Under the pieces are notes generated by a model, which was not told the DNA's origin, ran no database searches, and saw nothing but the letters and a program-made list of their open reading frames with translations. A program made the position numbers and the translations under genes. Below, piece after piece: positions 9,970 to 21,611 of a stretch of DNA of 64,000 nt (position 1 is its first letter; each line of letters begins with the position of its first letter). Origin of the DNA: Haliotis asinina (taxonomy: Eukaryota; Mollusca; Gastropoda; Lepetellida; Haliotidae); contig NC_090283.1 of assembly GCF_037392515.1 (NCBI RefSeq), forward strand, positions 27,234,249 to 27,298,248, written 5' to 3'.

Positions 9970-12600
9970 AAAGACAACACGATCCCCTGGAAATGAATAG
10001 GCCAGTTAATGACAATGAATGGAATGAACCCAGTGTCATCCAGAGAGACTTATGATGGTGTTGATGATCAGTGATTAACAAAGGACATTTTAATACTGTG
10101 ATTAGTGCAATGAATGACATATTGCTGATTGATTCAGGTGATGATTTCAGCAAGTTATACCGAATAGAGGCTGAGTAGCATCACCATCTGGTTATTGAAG
10201 ATGTTTGTTGTGAATTGAATGATGCTTGAAGGTGACATCACATTTCAAGTGGTCCCATGTTGGACACTGGACCTTGGATTCTAGACCTCACATAACAACA
10301 AGCTCTTAAACGTGGGGTGTTGTGCATTCTATAATTTTCTTGAACATATTTTACAAAATCTGGACATGTAGTCTTCAATTAATTTGAAAGTAAGAAAATA
10401 TACATTGTTCTATGTGTGACAAGAATTCTAGTAGACTGTGGAATGAGACAGCCAGCCAACCAATCTGGTGCCTTGTCTCCTAAGCCAATCAGAAGCCAAA
10501 TACAGTGGTAGCAGGCCTGTGATTTGGTAGCTGTGGAGGGAAGTATGATGGGTCTGTCCTTACAACTGGGGTGTGAGACTGTTTTAATGAACAGTTGAAT
10601 AACTGCTGCACTGCTGTTGGTTTGAAGCTTTGTTGAGGCCATGCTTCAGCATTGAAGCATTGCTATGTCAAAGTGCTAAACATTGAAACACCATGGGTTA
10701 ACGTTGCTGTATTGATGTTTCAGCACATTAGCATTACTATGTCAGTGTTTCAGCATTGACAATAATGTTGCTGTTATTGTTGATGCATTGCTGAATTAAT
10801 GTTTCAGCACATTGAAGCATTGTTATGTTAATGATTCAGCATGGTTTTAAACATTGCTGTTATTGCTGAAGCATTGATGAGTCACATTTCCACATATTGA
10901 AGCATTGCTGTCAATGTTGAAGCATTGCTGAAATAAAGTTTCAGCATATTGAAGCATTGTTAAGTCAGTGTTAATGCATTGCACAATGAATGTTTCAGCA
11001 CACTGATGCATTTCTGAGCCAGTGTTGAAGCATTATGAGCCAGTGTTGAAGCATTGCTGAGTCAATATTGATTCATTTCTGTTATTGCTGAAGCATTGTT
11101 GAGTGAATGTTTCTGCACAGAAAAATATGTGCACAGATATTTGTGCTACTGCAGCAGAGTTTCAATGCCTGCCATGGTGACTCTGAGACAATGAGTTCAA
11201 ACGTGTAGCCAGTTAGAACCATCTGTACCTCTACCTGAGACTGCGTGAATGTGTCACTGTATCGTGACTGGTGAAACCACTACACATACCTTCTTCCATG
11301 CTCTATATGCTCCAGGTAGTCAGTGTACAACATGTTGTCTGTCCATTGGTTTTGTAGAACGCTTCGCTTACATACAAGTACAAGTATTTGTTATCCAGCA
11401 TATGCTTGTTGTAATCATGTTGATTTATTTCAGGCTTTGTATGTTTTTATTGTGGGCAAAGTCTTTCAGGTTTTTATTTGTCAAGACAGAACATTCCATG
11501 GTACTTGACGTTCTCTCAGGCCAGAGGTCAAGACAATGCCCACCCAGCCGTGAACTACCAAGCAAGACCGCTTTGTAATAAACATGCATGTTGTCCTATG
11601 ATAGTTTTCACTACTCCTTAGTGCAGTGTAATGAAATTTGTAACAATTATAGAAATTTACTAGTGAAGTCATGATTCTTCCCTATTAACCTCAGGAGCCT
11701 GTTCCTGTCCAATAACTGAGCAGTTTGGCATCCTGGAAATATAGCATGATAGGAGTTGCAGTCCCAAGAAGGCTGTTCACAGACTGATGGAATATTGCTT
11801 ACAGTGATGAAATAACAGCAGGGGTTCCAATTTTTTTAAAAGCCATTGGACACAGAACAAGTAACTTCAGAAAGTCAGGTGTTCTCACTAAGTTTCCACT
11901 TGCCCTGTTGTTATGACGTAATCATGATGATTATTCTGAAAGAATAAATCAACATGATATTTGATGTTAATGTTTATTAGTGTTTATTGAGAAGTGATAG
12001 ATAGCAAAGAAAGATAGCTCTACTTTGTTAATATTTTGAAATTTATTAACTACATTTTGAGTATATATGAAATGAAATCCAAGTGTAATTTTGAAGTTTC
12101 AGACTGTAAGTAGAAATTATCTAGTAGCCCACGGGCAAGTAAGATACCATTATATGATTGCCAGAATGAAAACTGGTTTGTCCTGGGCATTTGGTGATGA
12201 GATCTGGAACCCCTGAATAGTCTGTATTGTCCCCCTGTACTTTAACATGTTGGTCCTGTTTCACAAAACACTTGTAAGCCAAAAATCTCATCATGTTTCT
12301 TGTAGCATTCGTACCTCCTATACTGTGACACAGGGAGTTTTACGAGAAAAGTTACGAGAGCTTTGTGAAACGGGACACAGGTTGATCCAGAGTTGAAGTT
12401 CTGGATACAAGCTACATTAACTCTGCTTTGAGAATAGTATTGGTACATTTGGATTGGCATGTATATCACTAACCTTAGTCTTTGAACAATTACTGTGTCC
12501 TATTATTTGTTGTATATTTTCAACCAATTACATCAACGAGTGCTTTTGACAATTCTTGACAGAACTTTAAGTTGAAGGAAAAGCCAGGTAAGAAAAAGAA
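9970..12600 (+). other. Probable 3' UTR and downstream DNA of the RNF13-type gene
   Basis: No coding signal. Candidate poly(A) signals on the plus strand are AATAAA at about 10923, 11577 and 15866; which is used cannot be told from sequence. A degenerate repeat occupies 10641-11120. Confidence 0.5.
10641..11120 (+). repeat. Degenerate tandem repeat rich in GAAGCATTGCTG
   Basis: Well over ten imperfect copies of TTGAAGCATTGCTG alternate with TCAATGTTTCAGCACA, giving an irregular period of about 16 and 33 bp. It starts roughly 670 bp after the stop codon, so it is probably in the 3' UTR. Confidence 0.8.
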
Positions 12601-12723
12601 CATTATACAATCATGATATCATTTATGTAGTTTGATATTGAACTAAGATTTATCATTTCAGAATTGATTTGTGAACTTGATTGTTTTACAGAAGTAGGGT
12701 TTGAATGTGACTTTATATTTCAG

Positions 12724-13249
12724 CACAGGCAAATTGTAGCGCAAATGGGGTTGCGTAGCATAGAGAATATGACCAGTCTTCTTATATGTGAGCGAAGTGA
12801 GCATTGGTTAGCAACGTTCTTCCCTTGCTTTGGTTCTAGTGTAGTGGGAGAATGAAGCAGGGGAGATAACTCTAGAAGTATTCCATATGGTGGACACGTA
12901 ATTCAAGACATATAACACTCTCCTGTTCCTTCACTACCTCGATCCAGAAGCTGGCAGGGGGAATAGAGGCGAAGAACGATCTGATATACCACAAGTTGCA
13001 CTTAAAATGTTGAATTAAATATATTTCAAGTGAGTAATTATCAAAAATGGGGTTGGAAGTTTGATAGCACAGCCCAGTGAAGAAATGGGTGTATACTTTT
13101 GATGGTGGCGATATTTTGACTTGAAAAATATTTTCTGAACCAAAGCGAGGGAAGTACGTTGCCAACCTTTGCTGGCTTTGCTCGCATCCATGAAGACTGG
13201 TCAGTTTCTTTCTGCTGCGCAACCCCATTTGCACTACAGTTCGCCTATG
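12724..13249. mobile_element. hAT-like MITE, about 110-bp inverted repeats and 7-8 bp target duplication
   Basis: The left arm (from CACAGGCAAATTGTAGCGC) and right arm (ending CTACAGTTCGCCTATG) are inverted copies over about 110 bp, both containing CAAATGGGGTTGCG. The element is flanked by ATTTCAG at 12717-12723 and 13250-13256; the eighth base C is shared but ambiguous. The target length and short terminal CAYAGGC motif suggest hAT. Similar peptides read from opposite strands are a consequence of the arms, not genes. Confidence 0.85.
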
Positions 13250-14335
13250 ATTTCAGCTTTCCCCACTGCTGTGGTGGACTTTGTTGTACTTCCACTTAAG
13301 TGATTTCTCACACACAGTTATCAGTGTATACACTTTGATTTGTACATACTGAAAAGTTTGTTAAACCCAATCATTACCAAGTTGTTTATGTAGTTATGAT
13401 TTTTGCTACTTTTCCACAGCATTTTTTCTTTTATGTGAGTGCTAAATTCTTTGTTATGGTGTGATGCTATTTACTTTTCTGTACCAATTTGTTTTCACTT
13501 GATGAAGTATTTTGAATTCTGGTGCAAAGCAAAAAGTATATCATCAATATTGGGTACATCTTTGGAGGTATGTTCAGCTGTTGAGTGTTAACAGTTATGA
13601 AGTGCCTATCGTCAGATGAAAGTACAGCGTCCCCAAAGGGCAATAACTCTCAATATCAACATGTCCAGAGAAAATCTTCAAAGTTTAAAGGGACCCTCTG
13701 ACTGTATGGATTTTGCTGACCAGTTTGATGAGGGAATATTAGCATGTTATTTACATTACTGTAACTTTGCCAGCTGTTTGAGAAGACAATTTCCCTTCAT
13801 TTTAAACTTGTCAAGTAGGAGCAGATGATACAACAAGAAAATGGTCATTGGCCTTATAAATCTGAATGGTAAGTTTGTAACTTAAAAGAACATAAAAGAT
13901 TATTCAGACTGGCGTAATCAAATCCATATTTTGTTCAGGGTGTAATACATAGATGATAATGATCATAATATTTATAGATCAATGGCAATTTAGTGTGGTA
14001 AATGCATGTGATAGGAGAGGTAGGCTCACACACACATGGCACTGTACATTAAAATTTTTTTAAGTTTTCTATTTGTCTTATTTTATACAGAAAACCCTGT
14101 ATATAAAACCTTAAAGTATGGAGGAGGCCTTATATATTGCGAGTAATAGACTGTGTATAGTATTTCATGGTTTTGTATGTGATTTGCATGTTGATTGTAG
14201 ATTTGTTCATATTTGTACAATATTTATCACCATGAATACTCCGGATTCTGCTCGGGATGATTTGAATGTTCTGTGGCTAACATTTCAGTGCAGTTCAGCT
14301 CATGTATGCATCGTGTAGTCATCTCGTCTCGTCTT
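13250..14335. other. Non-coding, nothing recognised
   Basis: AT-rich sequence downstream of the ligase gene with no repeat, exon or RNA signal I can name. Confidence 0.4.
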
Positions 14336-14339
14336 CTGA

Positions 14340-14486
14340 CAGTGATTAAGCTTTCGCTTGTCATACTGAAGACTCAGGTTCTATTCACACATGGGTGCAG
14401 TGTGTGAAGCCCATATCTGGTGTCCCCCACCATGATAATGCCGAAATATTGCTGACAGCGGCGTAAAACCATACTCAATCACTCTG
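14340..14486 (+). mobile_element. SINE family 1, decayed copy
   Basis: GTGATTAAGCTTTCGCTTG, GTGTGAAGCCCATATCTGG and GCGGCGTAAAACCATACTC follow the order of the 2546 copy. The B-box is altered (GTTCTATTC). Confidence 0.8.
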
Positions 14487-15915
14487 CATCTGGAGACTGT
14501 GTTTGTTACACCATTTACCCATTACCTTGACAGCTGCTTGTCTCTGTTACTGTTACCTGTAGCAGTGTGATGTTACAGGAGTATTACACTGTCATCTCAG
14601 TTATTGTTACAAAGACCTCTAACTGATAAACTGACACAGTGTAACTTATGAATTCTGTCTGTTCATACATCTATGTCTGAAACACCATTTGGGCAGAGGT
14701 AGCGGAAAAGCTGTATCCCTTACCTGTGCCAGTAGAATACCTTACCTGCAGGTTGCAGGTTTGGACGCCCTAATCATTACTATGATCTTTGGTTTGTCAG
14801 AATCATACCCCTCTTCACTGTTTCAGCAGTGATGAATGTCTACAACTTAAATAACTTCAGTTTTTCTCAAAGTTGCCAACCCCAAATTAGGGCATTAAGG
14901 AATATGAGTTCCCTGTGATAGAAAAAGAAGGGAATTTTCCCAGTAAGTTAGGGATCCCTATAAATTGTTGCACTCAATAAACAAAAACTTGTCAGTGCCA
15001 TTACACAAAGCGATCCTATACAACTGAAACCAGTTTGCAGTACTTGGTGAATAAAATAAACATGTGGAATTTATCAGGCAACTTAGTCAACTTTGGATTA
15101 TTTTTGTAATTTGACAACAACAATGTGAGATCTTCTGTAAGTGAAGTGTTCTGTTTATTTAATTATCATTATTTGTAGTCAGAGATGATCCTAGTCCTTT
15201 ATCTGTATCTTTGTTACATTTTGAAAAAAATCTGAATGAATTTGGCTTTGTCAGAATGGTGGAATCCACATGCATTTTTTCAGGAAGATTTTGATATATT
15301 TGTGAGGGTTGGCTTCTATGTTTTCTACCATCTCGAGATGACATGTCATGATATCACTGAAATAGTGTAAAAACAGTTCTAGACCCTTCACTCAATACTC
15401 TGCTGTAGACAGCATGTGCCATATCTTCTTTGTATGTAGCATCATGAAAATCCCACTTTCATTTCATCAACTTCATGTAAAAACTGACTCTTTATATGTT
15501 GTTATTGACTACTATTTATTCCCGAAAAAAGATTTGAACAACTCAACTCAGCCAATTACCTGTTTTGTTGAAAATAGTGTCGAATTTGAATTTCATCATC
15601 CATGCTCAGGGCACAAATGTTGTTAAGTGTAATCCCTGATATGGACTAGTTGTTGAATCCAGTTTGTGGCTGATGTGTATGTAAATGTACCATTTCATCA
15701 TTAAGTCTTATATAATGACATCTTTTAACACTTTCAGTGCTGTGTAACCATTCCTGTAATGTTTGGGAAGGAATTCCAAAATAACTGTGACTTTTATCCC
15801 CGAAAATATTAGTTGTAATTTTATGGTAATGAATGCACTGAAGCTGGTAAAAGTATTCTTTGTAAATAAAATTATCAAATATGTTTTTTTTCTTTTTTGT
15901 CTTCTTATGAATAAT
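14487..15915. other. Non-coding, nothing recognised
   Basis: No exon, RNA or mobile element identified. An AATAAA at about 15866 could end a long ligase transcript. Confidence 0.4.
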
Positions 15916-15917
15916 TT

Positions 15918-16078
15918 GGGCGATGAGGTAGCCTAATGGTTAAAGCATTTTCTCATCATGCTGAAGACCCAGGTTTGAGTTCCTATTATGGGTATGATAT
16001 TTTAAGCATATTTCTGGTGTCCACTGCCATGATATTTCTGGAATATTGCTAAAGTGGCGTAAAACCAAAACTCACTGA
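15918..16078 (+). mobile_element. SINE family 1 copy
   Basis: GAGGTAGCCTAATGGTTAAA, GACCCAGGTTTGAGTTCC, GGAATATTGCTAAAGTGGC and GTAAAACCAAAACTCACTG in canonical order. The (ACTC)n tail is lost. Confidence 0.82.
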
Positions 16079-16449
16079 GTATTTGAATACATGTCATTTC
16101 AAGTAACTCTTACTAGGGGTGTGGGATCGATGGCAAACAGGGATAAGTTAAGCACTACCTGACAATCGACCCATTAGCATGTATGAAAGCTGCTCACTGG
16201 CACTTGCCATTGTGAGCTAAGGGGCTACTGGTTGTCCACGATCTAGTAGAGTGCAATGAGTGAAACTACACCAACCATGTAAGGCAAGCTTATGAGCAAG
16301 GTGTGTGCAGCTACAAGCAGAATCAATTTCTTTGTCATGCACTGCACTGCACATGCACTATCCTTGTTTGCTAGTAAAAGTTGAAGTGTTTGCAAAGATC
16401 CAGGTTTGAATCCACCCCTGGTTGCTGAATGGTTTTGATTTGCTTGTTG

Positions 16450-16575
16450 TTTATAAACCAGACAGTCCAGTGATCAAGAGCATGAGCATCGAGCTACACA
16501 ATTGAGATACGATGACATAAGAACAAGGGAGTCTGATCACCCAATCCTAGTCGCCTCTTACGACATGTACTGGTT
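16450..16575 (-). mobile_element. SINE family 2 fragment
   Basis: CAGTCCAGTGATCAAGAGCA, ATGAGCATCGAGCTACAC and AGTCGCCTCTTACGAC are reverse complements of the family 2 body. The 3' tail is missing. Confidence 0.7.
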
Positions 16576-16599
16576 GCTGAATTCTTACCCAGATCTTCA

Positions 16600-18810
16600 T
16601 GGTTGGTTGCTGACTCATGAAAGAAACAGTCATTTATCCCAAACAACACTCTTGAACCATTTCACACATGTTAGAAAATAAATATTATGAAAAAAAAACA
16701 GATTGGAAAGTCTAAATTTATTAATAAAAGTGATCTTAATAATAACATTGAAAAACTACAAACAATGCTGTTCTCTCATTTTGGTTTTGAGACACATATT
16801 TACACCAGCAGTGGAGATTTTATGCAGGAATGATAAAATGGTGTCGTCCCATTATGCAGACAGGCAGTTCGCAGACACCTTAGAACAACATTTACCATTC
16901 AATGAACAGATATGCTATTACGTGTTACCTACACATTATAATGGAATAGTTCAAATAATAGCAAGCACTGTCACTACGGTGACATAATCCCCCCGCCCCA
17001 TAGTATCAAATCAAACTTAAAAAGAAATGAAAATAGCTGTAATGATTGCTGCAATATAAAAACAGTTGATTTTCATACACATTTCAGTTTAACCTTCTCG
17101 TCAAAAAGTTATCTAAACTGATTGGAGCACTTCACAAACAATACCAGTTTTTTTTCAGTATTTACTCCCATCTATACTAGGCAACCCGGCAAGCTAGGAG
17201 TTAATAAACTATTGGATAATATTCCCTTAAATATTGCTCTGTTGCATTATGTAAATCTCATATCTCATAATAGCGAACCTAAACATATGGAATAAGGAAG
17301 TTAAAAGTTTTCCACACAAGATTAAGATATATGATAAGTACATTTAATTGTGATTTATTCTGAATAAATATACAAAATGCTGCATCATGTCAACGTGGCT
17401 GTCATTGTCATAATGTTTTTCATTACTTCCTTCAGTGGGAGAGGGCTTTTGGAAGTTAGAAAATGTGTGAAAACTTCTTAGTGACAAACCTGTTTTTGTA
17501 ATCAGTAGTAACAGATAGTAAAAACAATTCTAAAAAGAGAAGAAGTTTCTTCTCTGTAACGAACTTGTTTCAGCCTAACCCTACTCCACTCACAAGACAG
17601 TGGACTGTTCCATTATACCAGCAGGTGTTACCCTGATTAACCTTCCTGTTCAGTATCTGTCAACTGACTGTCTGTCAAATGGGTGTCTGTCATTTGGGAG
17701 ATAAACAATAAAATACATGCTTCAGACACAAACACAACTATCAAAATATAGCATTCTCTTTTTGCAAAATAATTTGTTCAGTATATATTTCATTGTTAGG
17801 TCTCATTTGACCTGCCACACTGTTATCTTGGGGCAACTATCTACCTGAATTCGGTCAGCATCCATGCTTTGTGGTATTAACTTAAAACATCACCGGGTAT
17901 TGCTTGTATTTAGAATTATAAATGGTCAACCATTTCATATTTAACTAATTTTTCCTGAAAATGCTGAAAAAAGATGACCATACCATGGTTTACAAGGAAA
18001 ATAAATAGTTCACTGGACAAGCTTGATGTTCTGACAAATCACAGTGCCTACTCCCAAAGTATATTTATACAACAGAAAAGATTTGATCATCTATGCAGAA
18101 CAGACTTTTATCTACACAAAAGAAACTTTCGTCTGCACATATATTCTTTTGAGCTGTGAAGTTACAAACCAACTTGGACATAGCTTAAACAAACATGAGT
18201 TACATATTTAAATGTCTGACATTTTCATTCTGCTTTTTCTGTAATTACACAAATGAAATCATTTCAAAGTATCAGCGTGAAATTGAAGAAATAACCAAAA
18301 TTAAATACATTCATTTCACAAAACTTGAAAATATTTAAATGAAGATGTACCTTATTTCACGTTTTGATTGCGTCTTAATGCAGAAAACTCAGAACTGAAC
18401 ATGAAAGAAATCTGTCATTTTTAATTAGACCAGAGGTTATATGAAACAAACCTGGAAAAGTTGATAATTCAATACTAGACGTTTCTTTCTTGTAAGTAGA
18501 TTATCATATACATGTATGTATATTCAAATAATGTGAATGCATGAACTACATAGATGAAAGTACGATCCTCGTAAGCGATAGATTTTTAGACTGCACACTT
18601 ATAAGCTTAAATATGGGGATGAATATTTTATCTACTTTACATTGAACAAATATTTGTTTTTTTTAAGGCAATCCTTAGACGTTGCTTGGAAACACATGAG
18701 AAATACTCATATGACTATGTTTTTCAGTAAAGAAGGTGCTACTCATAAACTGTAGTGCATGGGATAAGCATCTGTAATTGGCAGTATATGCATTAAACAA
18801 GTCACAGGAT
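16600..18810. other. Long AT-rich non-coding stretch
   Basis: No recognisable gene, RNA or transposon. It lies downstream of the acyltransferase gene on the minus strand and may be intergenic. Confidence 0.4.
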
Positions 18811-18814
18811 GAAG

Positions 18815-18880
18815 GACCACACAATCCAGTGATCAACAACATGATCTGTGCAACTGGGAACCGATGACTTGCGTTGTAGT
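18815..18880 (-). mobile_element. SINE family 2 fragment
   Basis: ACACAATCCAGTGATCAACA and AACTGGGAACCGATGAC match the family 2 body in reverse. A second, longer copy lies right next to it. Confidence 0.6.
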
Positions 18881-18893
18881 GTTAAGACATCCA

Positions 18894-19072
18894 AGTGAGT
18901 GAGTGAGTTTAGTTTTATGCCACACTCTTATATCAGCTATATGCCAGCAGTCTGTATATAAGAGTCAGGACCAGACAATCCAGTGATCAACAGCATGCAC
19001 ATCAATCTACTCAATGACGCTTGTGAACCAAGTCAGTGAGTGTGACCACCCTTACGACAAACATGGGTTACT
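18894..19072 (-). mobile_element. SINE family 2 copy with tail
   Basis: It begins with GTGAGTGAGTGAGTTTAGTT (tail in reverse), then ATATCAGCTATATGCCAGC, CAATCCAGTGATCAACAGC and AAGTCAGTGAGTGTGACC. The complete 3' end is preserved. Confidence 0.8.
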
Positions 19073-19079
19073 GAACTGA

Positions 19080-21130
19080 CTGAAGATGAGTTGTAACCCC
19101 GATTTTAAGGTGTTTGAGACATGTAAGACTGTCAGAGACGATATTTGTGTCTACCATAAATCATGAACTCAATGTCACTTTAGAAATGCAAGCAATAAAT
19201 ATATTTTGCATTAGTTTCATCTTACAATCCTGTTTTCAGACTATCAGTATTTCATCACAGCGTAGATACATTAACACAAACATACATTCTGACAACATAA
19301 AAATATGGCACCTGATGAAATGGTCGTGACTTTGATATGATTAAAAAAATATAAAATAAATTTGGTTACCCTTGCAATTACCCGTAGAGTCTCTCGATCC
19401 CACCTAAAGAGTCTGTAGGTCACTGTCAATACTCTACTCAAGAACAACACAGACATGGACAATACATTAGATGACACTAGAAAAGGGTGACAAAGCAACA
19501 GGCAAGAGAGTGGCAGATTTCGGCTAACTTCCCTGGAAGTATAGTATGACCATTTTTGTTTCCATTTTGAATTGCCAGTTTAATTTTGATTTCTGTATAT
19601 GAAATCAGTCGTCTTGCTCAGCTGCAGTTCTTCATTATACCAAGAATATAAAAGCCAGATCAAGAAGTATTCCTGATGCAACCTCCTGGAGGGGTTGTAA
19701 GTTTCAGGGAGGGGTGAATATTAGTCTAAATTTCTCAATGTGATGAAATTGGGTATGTTCAGCACTAGATAATATTCTTGACAAAGAATTTACCATACAT
19801 TTATCATACAAAATATTACTTATGCACAGGCACGTATAAACCATTTATTTCCCCCATTAAGATATTTATATTGGCAGTTTACAACCAGAACCAACTTTTG
19901 TCTACTCACCATCACCATAACACTTTATATATAAGATAACTATGGAGACAGGTGTTGTGTAACTAGTTTAAAGATGTCCAATGAGTGCTGTGCAACCAAA
20001 CTAGGTATCGATAGTGATATCATAATATTTTCCATATTCAACAATTTTTGTAATCTGTCAATATATTCATTTATCAGAATACAGTTTATATTATTTATCC
20101 TTTTCCAAGAGTCTACATCAACATGGCACCGGAAGAATTCATTCAAAGAATAGCATGGACATAGCCTGACAAATCAAATACAGTTGTTGTAAAACCAGGC
20201 TCACAAATATTACACACCTTCCCTGGCATGACTTCACCTACATATCTTGAACATCCAAGCAGTATAGTGATATGTAGTTCATAGAAAGGACATAAATCAT
20301 GTACAAATCAACAAAATCATGTAAGATTATACAGTTATCACAATGTTCATTTAAACATGAAGCTAAAACAAACAAAGAAACAAACAATGGGCATACAAGA
20401 ATCAGTTCATTAATTAACACGGTATGTCTCATGCATATTATGCATGGCATCAAAAACATAAATGGTCTCTGAAAGACTGAAACATTGCGGATTCCGCAGA
20501 AACTAAAGAACAGAGTGCACACTATTCCTATGGAAAGTTGATTTTGTATCTACATATTAAGGCCATATTGTTTCTCCAAAATTTGGTTCCAAGACTTATG
20601 ACTGTTTCGTGATGAGATTTGGAAATTTAACAAACGTTTTGCGACATTATCAATATTTTGCATTTCTGTCAGGTCATTTATGGCGTGTGTTTGAGAATTA
20701 TTTGGTGATGCTTGCTGTGCAATTAAATATTACAATACTTACAAATAAAACATTTTGTTCAAAGTAAAAGATTAAGATTGCTAAAATATCATGGTCCAGA
20801 TATGTAAACGTAACCATGGTACCAAGCTGACTGCATCATATTCTCTTCATGCTTAAGTTACAATGGGCTTTGTGCTATGATTGTTTCTTTCTATTCTGTC
20901 CCTTCTGTCAATTTACTGTTAGATGACATGTAAAAAACCAACATTTTTCATCCATATGCATTCGTCTGTTGTTGATCTCTCACTTAAAATAAGATTGCAG
21001 GGCCTAGATTTTTTAAGCTCTCTTTAATAGTGCTACAATAGTCACAAGTGCAATACATTAATATTAACTTACTAAGAAAGCCTCGAAAATCCAGGGCCTG
21101 TCTCAAAACTCCACACTCGGTCTTGTTAAT
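19080..21130. other. Non-coding DNA downstream of the acyltransferase gene
   Basis: AT-rich; part may be the 3' UTR of the minus-strand gene that stops at 21457. No poly(A) site could be chosen with confidence. Confidence 0.4.
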
Positions 21131-21134
21131 AATA

Positions 21135-21498
21135 ATAATTGGTCAGTAATATGATGGTGCTCTTGATCCATACCATATTTGGCCTTGTTATCAATGACAA
21201 GACCTCTGTCTTCATCAGCCCCATATTTCATCATGTTATCATTCAATATTAAGATGGCAGTCCTCATCAGCACCATATTTGGTATTGCTATAAATAATAA
21301 TAACATATCTCTTCTCCTTATTACAAGATTTGGTCATGTTATCTCTAAATTTGACTAAACGTATTTGGTGTTATCACTCGACGATCATTTTCATCTATAT
21401 TATGTTCGGTCTCAATAAGATGGCTGTCTTCACCCAAAACATATTTGGTTCTGCTATCACTCAATGGTAAGGTGTTCATCTTCACCAATGCCATATTT
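21135..21498 (-). repeat. Tandem array derived from the acyltransferase C-terminal codons
   Basis: Read on the minus strand, units start at about 21498 (the real last codons), 21446, 21403, 21366, 21331, 21280, 21228 and 21180, mostly 48-52 bp apart. Each begins near CCAAATATG. The less decayed ones still read KYGADEDRGLVID and KYGMDQEHHHITD, compared with KYGIGEDEHLTIE at the true C-terminus. Middle units are badly decayed. Only the first unit is translated; the rest follow the stop. Confidence 0.85.
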
Positions 21499-21611
21499 GG
21501 ACTTGTGGGTTTCAAACAAGTCTATCAGAGCATCAACGTACTTTTGGTGAAGATCAGCCACTTCTTCATTGGTGGGATTCTCATTCCTTGTAACCTCAAT
21601 AGGTTTTCCCA
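21457..21611 (-). CDS. MOGAT2: Acyltransferase gene, last coding exon
   Basis: The acceptor TTTATTTTCAG lies just above 21611 and the stop TGA is at 21459-21457. It encodes VGKPIEVTRNENPTNEEVAD, then LHQKYVDALIDLFETHKSKY and the C-terminus GIGEDEHLTIE, the normal family ending. Confidence 0.95.

Noticed and set aside
12872..13234. 120-codon frame on the minus strand, similar to a plus-strand peptide at 12747-12840
   Set aside because: The two peptides are the two arms of the inverted-repeat element 12724-13249, read from opposite strands.
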